Below, one piece after another: positions 6,387 through 13,356 of a DNA stretch of 13,888 nt. A program made the translations under genes and the position numbers. The notes below the pieces were generated by a model. It was given only the letters and a program-made list of their open reading frames with translations, was not told the origin of the DNA and made no database searches. Numbering within the stretch: the first letter of the stretch is position 1; each line of letters opens with the position of its first letter. The DNA is from Fimbriimonadaceae bacterium (GTDB lineage: Bacteria; Armatimonadota; Fimbriimonadia; Fimbriimonadales; Fimbriimonadaceae). The DNA is taken from the NCBI GenBank assembly GCA_022402505.1, contig JAKRSE010000258.1:1-13888 (forward strand), read 5' to 3'.

Positions 6387-6959
6387 GCCTGGGATCACGG
6401 TTCGGAAAGTGACCGAGACGCGGCGCTTTCGCAGCTTGCGCGTCCCGCCGAACGGGTCAAACTTCCTCTTGGCGATTTCGTGCCGCCACTCGTAACGGGC
6501 TGGTCCTGAGATGACACAGGCCGAACCCACGGGCAACCAAACGTCAATTGCTTCCGCTGTGGAGACGCTGGTAAACCGAATTGGATATTCATCCCCAAGC
6601 GAGATCGTAGCGATTTCGGGGCCAAAGCACGGTTCGCAGTCGATGTGCGCGGCAATGCCTTGGCCGGGGAGGTACTCGTTCACGATGGCTTGGTCCGGCA
6701 CGCACTCCATCAAGCCTGCTGAGAAAAGGTCCTCGGCAACATCTAGAAGGAAGCCTGGCAGCGGGCCTAGGTACGCATCGCGGTGAATGTTCCGAGACTT
6801 TTAATCATATCGCCATCCCTAGTGCTGTACTCGTCGAGAAAAGTCATCGAGCCATGGCATGCGATCGAGGATGCAGAGCAATGAATCGGAATCGTTCAGA
6901 AAATTCGGGACACAAATGAGCCCAGGGATCGACGGAGGATCATCAAACAGCGAACTCAT
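6384..6959 (-). pseudogene. alkB: AlkB-family 2-oxoglutarate/Fe(II) dioxygenase, broken by two in-frame stops at tyrosine sites
   Basis: Reading one frame from the ATG at 6959 to the TAA at 6384-6386 gives 192 codons, the normal length for short bacterial AlkB homologues (191 aa). It begins MSSLFDDPPSIPG and continues through FSRRVQH, a TAG at codon 47 (6819-6821), GWRYD, a TAA at codon 53 (6801-6803), then KSRN, YLGPLPGFL and an unbroken C-terminal part. In the family (for example ALKBH8, HYGYEFHYE) both stop positions are tyrosine, so each is a single third-base change. The catalytic residues remain: AHID (His105, Asp107), WRHEI (His160) and the Arg pair in RRVSVTFR (Arg180, Arg186). AlkB proteins reverse alkyl damage in DNA/RNA or modify tRNA. 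As written, only a fragment from codon 83 or 84 (6713, TTG, or 6710, ATG) could be translated, lacking the nucleotide-recognition lid. Base composition appears less GC-rich than the neighbours, which suggests acquisition. Confidence 0.85.
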
Positions 6960-7023
6960 CGAACTTTCCAAACCTCATAGGCACAGTCTCCAGATCGGGT
7001 GACGGGTTCTGCCAAGTTGCTCA

Positions 7024-7047
7024 AGACGTTGTAAGAATACGACGTCT
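7024..7047. repeat. 10-bp stem hairpin (AGACGTTGTA/TACGACGTCT, loop AGAA)
   Basis: Ten paired positions with one G-U wobble and a 4-nt loop. It lies between two minus-strand genes, downstream of the 7209-7676 gene in its reading direction, so it may end that transcript, although no U tract follows on either strand. Confidence 0.6.
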
Positions 7048-7105
7048 GAAGGATGCGTGATTGATGCCCCAAGTGCTTTGTAAACTCCTGGCATCAAACA
7101 TATCA

Positions 7106-7127
7106 ATCTGGAGCCAGGCTCCCAGAT
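7106..7127. repeat. Near-perfect palindrome ATCTGGAGCC-A-GGCTCCCAGAT
   Basis: The two halves are complementary except for one extra C on the right. The loop is a single base, so a simple RNA hairpin would need to open inner pairs; a dimeric DNA-binding site is equally possible. The function is unknown. Confidence 0.5.
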
Positions 7128-7208
7128 TTGTCAACCAAGATTGCAGCCGATTTGCGAATCGCGTCCAGGAATCTCCGCCAATTCGGCCGGGCGGGGTTCG
7201 GTCTTCGG

Positions 7209-7676
7209 TCACTTTGACATGGGCACGGAGAGGAGTTCGATCTCGTTCATTCGGATCGTCCCCCGACCTTCCACGACCAGGTTGATTTTGATCAGGTCCG
7301 GCTGCTGATTCTTCTTCAGGATGAACCGACATTCGACGGTCGAGAAGTCGGTCCGGCCGGTCAGCGCCTGGTCGAACGCCTTGGAGAAGAACTCTCCCTT
7401 CCCCGGAAATCGGCACCACATTTCTAGGTAGGCCCGCCCTTCCTGCAGGTCAGAGGCGATTCGGGCCCGGCAGACGGCAAGGCACTGCTCGACGCCAGGG
7501 CCGGCCATCTCGAAGAGGCGGACGGTGCGGGGGGCCGAAGATTCGATGACCAGATCGCCTCCCTCCCAGGCGAGGCCGTCCTGCGAAAGCGTGGGCGACC
7601 CTGGAGCGAAATCATGAATCTTCCTTTCAGGGCCGGTCGGCTGGGGCGGCGAAATCAAAGCCTTAAGCAAGTCCAT
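7209..7676 (-). CDS. Hypothetical beta-rich single-domain protein
   Basis: A 155-aa product without signal peptide or membrane segment. After a Pro-rich N-terminus the rest alternates short beta-strand-like stretches: LAWEGGDLVIES, VRLFEMAG, CLAVCRARIAS, RAYLEMWCRFPGKGEFFSK, TVECRFILKK, DLIKINLVVEGRGTIRMNEIELLS. The pattern (AYLEMWCRFPGxGEFFS, an FxLKK strand, a NLVVEGRGT-x-x-x-x-IELL ending) is like the carbohydrate-binding-type beta-sandwich domains that I have seen attached to larger enzymes and kinases, but here it stands alone. I infer a beta-sandwich fold; the function is unknown. The start at 7676 is the only Met at the N-terminus. It is divergent from the furA-katG operon with 140 bp between them. 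It is GC-rich like the rest of the chromosome, unlike the neighbouring alkB region. Confidence 0.75.
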   Translation of the reverse strand: MDLLKALISPPQPTGPERKIHDFAPGSPTLSQDGLAWEGGDLVIESSAPRTVRLFEMAGPGVEQCLAVCRARIASDLQEGRAYLEMWCRFPGKGEFFSKAFDQALTGRTDFSTVECRFILKKNQQPDLIKINLVVEGRGTIRMNEIELLSVPMSK

Positions 7677-7778
7677 GCGAGGAAAGACCTCAGATTCTTT
7701 TTACGACGAATGCGGAGCTAAGGTTGCCGCCCATGGAGATCCGGCGATTCGGTTATCCACCGGGACTTCCTACCGCTC

Positions 7779-7795
7779 TCTGGACTGAGTCCAGA
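7779..7795. promoter_or_regulatory. Perfect 17-nt palindrome, candidate operator of the Fur-family regulator
   Basis: TCTGGACT-G-AGTCCAGA: two perfect 8-bp half sites around a central G, in the intergenic gap before the Fur-family gene. It covers the predicted -35 hexamer (7781-7786). FurA/PerR proteins coupled to katG commonly repress their own promoter, so this is the likely autoregulatory site. It does not resemble the AT-rich classical Fur or PerR box. Confidence 0.6.
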
Positions 7796-7809
7796 CAACT
7801 GGGTACTCT
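7781..7809 (+). promoter_or_regulatory. Predicted promoter of furA-katG (TGGACT-N17-TACTCT)
   Basis: TGGACT at 7781-7786 matches 4 of 6 bases of the -35 consensus, and TACTCT at 7804-7809 is spaced by exactly 17 bp. Seven bases later is the ATG at 7817, so the transcript would be leaderless or nearly so. No ribosome-binding site precedes the ATG at a workable distance, which agrees with this. Confidence 0.45.
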
Positions 7810-7816
7810 GCAGGGC

Positions 7817-8252
7817 ATGGAGGCGACGGCAGTGATCCGGGCGGCGGGCTTGAGGGTGACTCGGCCTCGGCTGGCGGTCTATGGCGTCGTCGCGACGGTC
7901 GGCAAGCATCAGGAGGCGGAGTTCATCGTCGCCGAGACCCGCCGCCGAGAGCCCACCATCTCGCGCCAGGCGGTCTACGACAACCTGAACGCCCTGGTGG
8001 CAGCCGGAATTCTGCGGCGGATCGAACCCGCCGGCCGGCCCGCGCTCTACGAAGACCGGGTGGGCGACAACCACCACCATCTCATCTGCCGCCGCTGCCG
8101 CCTGACCCTGGATGTGGACTGCGCCGCCGGCCATGCCCCCTGCCTCCACCCCTCCGATCCCCAAGGCTTCACGCTCGACGAGGCCGAGGTGATCTATTGG
8201 GGCCTCTGCCCGAACTGCCAAGCGATTTCGACCCTAGAAGAAGGAACCCAAG

Positions 8253-8263
<11 letters not shown>
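7817..8263 (+). CDS. furA: Fur-family peroxide/iron-responsive repressor (FurA-like)
   Basis: A 148-aa winged-helix regulator. The DNA-binding part spans about residues 1-75, with LRVTRPRLAVYGVV and the recognition helix segment TISRQAVYDNLNALVAAGIL. The C-terminal dimerisation domain has the regulatory metal cluster NHHHLICRRC, a DVDCAAGHAPCL segment and the second cysteine pair CPNC; CRRC plus CPNC form the structural zinc site. The EVIYWGLCPNC ending is typical of the FurA/CatR branch that controls catalase-peroxidase genes, and katG follows with an 11-bp overlap (8253-8263), so it very likely represses katG until peroxide or iron status changes. I chose the ATG at 7817 because the family starts 10-15 residues before the LRVTRPR block; the frame is open further upstream but covers the palindrome and promoter. 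Confidence 0.92.
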
Positions 8264-10418
<2,155 letters not shown>

Positions 10419-10426
10419 CTCGGCGT

Positions 10427-10464
10427 GGAAGCGGCCCGGTTCGGAATGGAACCGGGCCGCTTCC
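10427..10464 (+). terminator. Strong hairpin after katG (16-bp perfect stem, 6-nt loop)
   Basis: GGAAGCGGCCCGGTTC pairs without mismatch to GAACCGGGCCGCTTCC around GGAATG, starting 9 nt after the katG stop. No U tract follows (next bases are CACCCTC), so it is either a U-less terminator or an mRNA 3'-end stabiliser. Confidence 0.65.
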
Positions 10465-10476
10465 CACCCTCACCGG

Positions 10477-10498
10477 GGGGCCTCCTGATTACGGCCCC
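10477..10498. repeat. Small GC-rich inverted repeat (GGGGCC/GGCCCC) between katG and RAYT
   Basis: Six perfect pairs around a 10-nt loop, between the katG hairpin and the 3' end of the minus-strand RAYT gene. It may be a terminator for the RAYT transcript or part of a REP-type repeat. No U tract is seen. Confidence 0.35.
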
Positions 10499-10542
10499 TC
10501 TTCCCCAAAGAGTTCACGCCAGAACCAACGCAAAAGAACACA

Positions 10543-11079
10543 TCACCACTTGATGGAATCGAGGTGAAACTCGGAAGGCAGGCCCTGATGGCTTGCGGCG
10601 CTTGACCATGGGTACTCCGAGGCCTGCTCTGCCAGGCCGGCTGCCACCGGATTGTGGTGAATGTACTCAATGCTTGACAGGCAGGCGTTCCTGGAAACAA
10701 TGTTCCGATCATAGCCTCCTCCGGCCTGCCAAAACCTCCTGCGCGTGCCGATCTGAAGGCGAGAGAGGATGGGGTCTTGTTCCGCTTCCATTCTCGAAAG
10801 CACCTCCCGTGCGAATGGCTGCTTGACGGCGTTTCGAATCTCGGCCATTCGGTACGAAGGCGATCGAGGCCACACCAAGAGATGCACATGATCCGGCATC
10901 AAGACATAGGCCCAAACGTCAAACTCATGTCGTGTTCGCGCTCGATCCAAATGACGGAGAAATGCGCGGCAGACCATGGGTTTCGCGAACTGCGGCACTC
11001 GCCGAAAGGTGGAGAAAGTGAGTTCATGAGCGTGGCCTGGCTCGTTGAAGTCACGGCGGCGAGGCCCCTCGAATGGCAT
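10543..11079 (-). CDS. REP-associated tyrosine transposase (RAYT, IS200/IS605 Y1-type, TnpA_REP)
   Basis: A 178-aa HUH single-strand nuclease. The HUH metal motif is in YVLMPDHVHLLVWP (His64, His66), with the expected upstream block FDVWA. The downstream part has FWQAGGGYDRNIVSRN and then SSIEYIHHNPVAAGLAEQASEYPWSS, where Tyr139 in EYIHHNPV aligns with the catalytic tyrosine of E. coli TnpA_REP (DYIYINPV). The full length and all motifs are present, so it is probably active or recently so. RAYTs process and spread REP/BIME palindromes and are usually single-copy, domesticated genes rather than mobile IS elements. No accompanying TnpB and no obvious IS ends are visible. A set of palindromic repeats lies upstream (11114-11134 and 11206-11416), the expected companion. 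The start at 11079 is supported by a TAGACT box 6 nt before it. Confidence 0.92.
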   Translation of the reverse strand: MPFEGPRRRDFNEPGHAHELTFSTFRRVPQFAKPMVCRAFLRHLDRARTRHEFDVWAYVLMPDHVHLLVWPRSPSYRMAEIRNAVKQPFAREVLSRMEAEQDPILSRLQIGTRRRFWQAGGGYDRNIVSRNACLSSIEYIHHNPVAAGLAEQASEYPWSSAASHQGLPSEFHLDSIKW

Positions 11080-11085
11080 CGGATA

Positions 11086-11091
11086 AGTCTA
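11086..11091 (-). promoter_or_regulatory. Predicted -10 element TAGACT of the RAYT gene
   Basis: On the minus strand TAGACT is followed by TATCCG and then the ATG at 11079, so a transcript starting there would be leaderless. The same hexamer stands 7 nt before the first ATG of the PhyH-family gene. No clear -35 box is seen. Confidence 0.4.
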
Positions 11092-11113
11092 CATGTTTAG
11101 CGGTCAGCTATGA

Positions 11114-11134
11114 GCCAGACCACTGGTGTCTGGC
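11114..11134. repeat. Hairpin upstream of RAYT (GCCAGAC/GTCTGGC)
   Basis: Seven perfect pairs around CACTGGT, about 35 bp upstream of the RAYT start. Its position fits a REP-like palindrome or an operator of the RAYT gene. Nothing else in the region explains it. Confidence 0.55.
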
Positions 11135-11205
11135 GGCCTGACCTGGCAGGCATTCTGATCATGCCACGCTCCTTCAACCGTTGGCACTTACCAGACCGAT
11201 CGTCC

Positions 11206-11416
11206 TCGCCATGAGTCCAAAGCAGGCCCATGGCGATGGGGCAGGGATTTTGGGGCTCAACAGAATCTGGAGCCAAGCCCCATCACCATGCCGCCCTCTC
11301 TGCTGCACGGACACCAGCATGAAGGATCCGCGGCTCACCGAGAGAGGGGTGGCATGGTGAAGCCGCCCGCCTTCCACCAAGCCTCGGCCATCGTCCAACC
11401 CGGCGGCTTCGCCATG
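11206..11416. repeat. Chain of nested hairpins with five alternating CATGGYGA octamers
   Basis: The octamer CATGGYGA occurs in strictly alternating orientation: 11206-11213 (minus), 11229-11236 (plus), 11283-11290 (minus), 11353-11360 (plus), 11409-11416 (minus). Each neighbouring pair can form a stem, and the arms extend into different but complementary sequence: CATGGCGATGGGGC/GCCCCATCACCATG (11229-11242 with 11277-11290), CACCATGCCGCCCTCTCT with 11341-11359, and CATGGTGAAGCCGCC/GGCGGCTTCGCCATG (11353-11367 with 11402-11416). CGCCATGAGTCC also recurs directly at 11207-11218 and 11410-11421. The block fills most of the 419-bp gap between the RAYT and PhyH genes. It is likely a REP/BIME-like cluster or a structured RNA; frames open across it have no recognised family. 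Confidence 0.75.
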
Positions 11417-11487
11417 AGTCCGCGCCCAACCCACAAATCGGATCAAGCCCATGAGAATGCGACAAAAATCTGATGGATGGCGGCTAG

Positions 11488-11497
11488 CCCCCCCCCC
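11488..11497. repeat. Homopolymer run of ten C
   Basis: C10 on the plus strand (G10 in the reading direction of the PhyH-family gene), directly after that gene's TAG stop and flanked by TAGC/GCTA. Such tracts slip in replication, but here it lies outside the coding region, so no effect on the protein is expected. It could also be a site of assembly error. Confidence 0.8.
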
Positions 11498-11498
11498 G

Positions 11499-12401
11499 CT
11501 AACAGATCATCTCGCGACGCGCCGCCGGGCCGTGGCCGATGGGGGATTTTCCGATCCAGCGTTCATCCGCCGGGAGCGAGGCGGGTTGGGTGCGGGAGTC
11601 GGTGCTGAGGCGGACCCGGTTGGAGCGGTTGTCGGTGGAACAGTGGAGGGTGTGCATGGTGAAGGTCAACAGATCGCCCATGCGGAAGGGGGCGGTCGCC
11701 CAGGTGAGGCCGAAGCGGGCGGCCAGGACATCGACGGGATCGGAGAGGGCTCCGAAGGCGGTGTAGCCCTGATCCTGCCAGGCGGCGACGCCCGGCTTGT
11801 TGCTGCAGGCGACATCCACATCCAGCCGGCCGTAGGTGGATTTCAGCTCTTCGAGCCGGTGCGAGCCTTCCAGAATCGCCAGCCCGCTCTCCTCCCAGCC
11901 GATGTCGCTGAAGGGGATCCAGGCGGTCATCACCCGGTCGGTGCCCCGGCCCATGTAGACGATGTCATAGTGCGGCTTGGTCGCCACCCCCGGCCCGGCC
12001 GCCCTCAGCCAGGTGAAGTCGTAGCGGAGGATCGGCTCGCCGAAGAGGGCTTCGTAGAACCCGGCCAGGCGCGAGCAACGGACCACGCTATGGACCTCGT
12101 GCAGGGCGGCCAGATCGGGCCGGAAGGCGAGTTCGACGCCCGGCTTCACCACCGCCTCCCCCGGACCCTCCACGGCTTCGATCAGACCTTCTTGGAAGAG
12201 GGCCCCGAGCAGAGCCCGCCGCCCCGCCCGAACCTCTTCGACATCCAGAAAGCCAGGGAGGTACAGACAACCCGTCCGGTCCAGCTCGGCCCGCAGAGCC
12301 TCCGGATCGCCGGCCATGCCGGAGGAATCGCAGAGCATCCCCATCGATCCGAAGGGAGATCCGGACGAGGTAAGGTCCTGGGGTGGAAGGCCGCCCGCCA
12401 T
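11499..12401 (-). CDS. Phytanoyl-CoA dioxygenase (PhyH) family protein
   Basis: A 2-oxoglutarate/Fe(II) oxygenase of the PhyH family, up to 300 aa. It starts its domain with LDRTGCLYLPGFLD. The iron ligands are in KPHYDIVYMGRG (H-x-D) and in the late MHTLHCSTDNRSNRVRLSTDSR block, which also gives the Arg that binds 2-oxoglutarate. TAWIPFSDIGWEESGLAILEGSH between them is the usual core. Family members hydroxylate lipids, antibiotics, osmolytes or amino acids, and the substrate cannot be read from the sequence or from the neighbours. I give the first ATG at 12401 because a TAGACT -10-like box stands 7 nt before it. The ATGs at 12344 or 12338 (starting MGMLCDSS or MLCDSS) would fit the family's usual N-terminus better and remove a low-complexity 19-21 residue leader. 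It stands alone, divergent from the LpxH-like gene. Confidence 0.88.
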   Translation of the reverse strand: MAGGLPPQDLTSSGSPFGSMGMLCDSSGMAGDPEALRAELDRTGCLYLPGFLDVEEVRAGRRALLGALFQEGLIEAVEGPGEAVVKPGVELAFRPDLAALHEVHSVVRCSRLAGFYEALFGEPILRYDFTWLRAAGPGVATKPHYDIVYMGRGTDRVMTAWIPFSDIGWEESGLAILEGSHRLEELKSTYGRLDVDVACSNKPGVAAWQDQGYTAFGALSDPVDVLAARFGLTWATAPFRMGDLLTFTMHTLHCSTDNRSNRVRLSTDSRTQPASLPADERWIGKSPIGHGPAARREMIC

Positions 12402-12408
12402 CAGCAGA

Positions 12409-12414
12409 AGTCTA
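12409..12414 (-). promoter_or_regulatory. Predicted -10 element TAGACT of the PhyH-family gene
   Basis: Minus-strand TAGACT is followed by 7 bases and the ATG at 12401. A TTGCGC hexamer lies 15 bp upstream, slightly too close for an ideal -35 box. If used, the mRNA is leaderless and the long N-terminus is real. Confidence 0.35.
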
Positions 12415-12495
12415 CCGACCGTCCCATCCGCGCAACCTGCAGGTCAAGAATCCGTCAAATCACTCGTTGCCGAATCCGGGGGCACCCATCCAAGA

Positions 12496-12504
12496 TGCTA
12501 TAAC
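12496..12504 (+). promoter_or_regulatory. Predicted extended -10 promoter (TGCTATAAC) of the LpxH-like gene
   Basis: TG-N-TATAAC is an extended -10 element matching TGNTATAAT at all but the last base. It gives a leader of about 20 nt before the ATG at 12531. No -35 box lies at normal spacing, which extended -10 promoters tolerate. Confidence 0.5.
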
Positions 12505-12530
12505 TCTCTCGGCAGCCGCAAGACCCAGAA

Positions 12531-13334
12531 ATGTCCGTTCCCGTCCTCAACTTTCGATCCATCTTCCTCTCCGACACCCATCTGGGCTCGGCGGCCTGCA
12601 AGGTGGAGGACCTGATCGAGCTTCTGAAGACCGTCCACTGCGAAAACCTCTACCTGGTGGGCGACATCTTCGATGTCTGGGTGATGGTCAAGCGAGGCAA
12701 GTGGAAGCAGGAGCACACCAACGTGGTGAAGATGATCCTGGGCAAGACCAACCACAACTGCACGGTCTACTACACCCCGGGGAACCACGACGCCTTTCTG
12801 CGGCGGATGAACGAGCTGACCTTCGGCCGGGTCCATCTGGACGACAGCTTCGTCCACCGGACGGTGGACGGGCGCAGCCTGCTCGTCATCCACGGCGACC
12901 AGTTCGACAGCTCGGTGAAGAGCTTTGCCCTGAGCTTCGTCGGCACCTGGTTCTATGAGATCATCACCCTGGCGAGGCTGGCGGCTCAGGCGAAGGGACG
13001 GCGCGGGCCGGATTCCAGCGGTCGGATCAAGAAGGGATTCAAGCGGGTGATCAATGCGGTCGGTCGGTTCGACGAAAAGCTGGCCCTCGCCGCCCAGAAC
13101 GAGGACTGTGACGGAGTCGTCTGCGGCCACATCCACCGACCCGAGATCCGGGTGATCGACGGCACCAAGTACATCAACACGGGCGACTGGGTGGAGCACC
13201 GGACCCTGGTGGTCGAACACTTCGACGGCCGGCTGGAACTGCTCACCCTGGACGACATCCGGCGCATGGCGGCAGAGGCTCCCGGCCTCACAAGGTCCCT
13301 GATCGAGGGAGACCCGCCGTCCGAGGTACGCTGA
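12531..13334 (+). CDS. Calcineurin-type metallophosphoesterase, UDP-2,3-diacylglucosamine diphosphatase (LpxH)-like
   Basis: A 267-aa dinuclear metallophosphoesterase. Metal-binding motifs are in order: FLSDTHLGS (Asp15, His17), LVGDIFDVW (Asp45), TPGNHDAFL (Asn85, His86), LVIHGDQFDS (His121) and VCGHIHRPEI (His200, His202). The LVGDIFDVW, HGDQFD and GHIHRPE-x-x-x-x-x-x-TKYINTGDWVEH combination is that of the LpxH/YbbF branch, which cleaves UDP-2,3-diacylglucosamine to lipid X at the inner membrane during lipid A synthesis. A central insert (about residues 130-180, SFVGTWFYEIITLARLAA and a basic KKGFKR patch) is the expected helical lipid-contact region. Members of the same branch in other phyla may use other substrates, so the exact reaction is inferred. 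The start at 12531 is the first ATG and fits the usual N-terminus. The next gene follows after 22 bp and may be co-transcribed. Confidence 0.85.
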   Translation: MSVPVLNFRSIFLSDTHLGSAACKVEDLIELLKTVHCENLYLVGDIFDVWVMVKRGKWKQEHTNVVKMILGKTNHNCTVYYTPGNHDAFLRRMNELTFGRVHLDDSFVHRTVDGRSLLVIHGDQFDSSVKSFALSFVGTWFYEIITLARLAAQAKGRRGPDSSGRIKKGFKRVINAVGRFDEKLALAAQNEDCDGVVCGHIHRPEIRVIDGTKYINTGDWVEHRTLVVEHFDGRLELLTLDDIRRMAAEAPGLTRSLIEGDPPSEVR

Positions 13335-13356
13335 ACCTTCGTAGAGCCTCCTGGAG

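Larger units (their letters stand above)
6960..7208. other. Intergenic stretch of 249 bp with hairpins, no supported gene
   Basis: No convincing coding region. A minus-strand frame continues past the stop of the 7209-7676 gene region and ends at 7021, but most of it is a shadow and the rest has no family I recognise. Three inverted repeats are present: 7024-7047, 7061-7068 with 7090-7097 (TTGATGCC/GGCATCAA), and 7106-7127. The composition appears less GC-rich than the flanks, as in the adjacent alkB pseudogene. Confidence 0.6.

Noticed and set aside
7021..7419. 132-codon minus-strand frame
   Set aside because: The first two thirds overlap the better-supported 7209-7676 gene in another frame, and the remaining tail falls in the hairpin region without similarity I can name.
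10543..11079. Complete insertion sequence around the transposase
   Set aside because: No tnpB and no recognisable IS200/IS605 ends; the motifs fit the domesticated RAYT class, so I annotate only the gene and nearby repeats.
11206..11416. CRISPR-like array
   Set aside because: The repeated octamer alternates in orientation and spacing is irregular (16, 47, 63 and 49 bp gaps); there are no uniform direct repeats or spacers and no cas genes.
11174..11452. 92-codon minus-strand frame over the hairpin block (starts MGLIRFVGWARTHG)
   Set aside because: It runs through the alternating inverted repeats, has no recognised domain and no initiation signal. It could be a real small protein, but the DNA symmetry explains the region better.
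11451..12503. 350-codon open frame on the plus strand opposite the PhyH-family gene
   Set aside because: The minus frame encodes a coherent PhyH protein with its iron ligands; the plus translation is Gly/Pro/Arg-rich and resembles no family.
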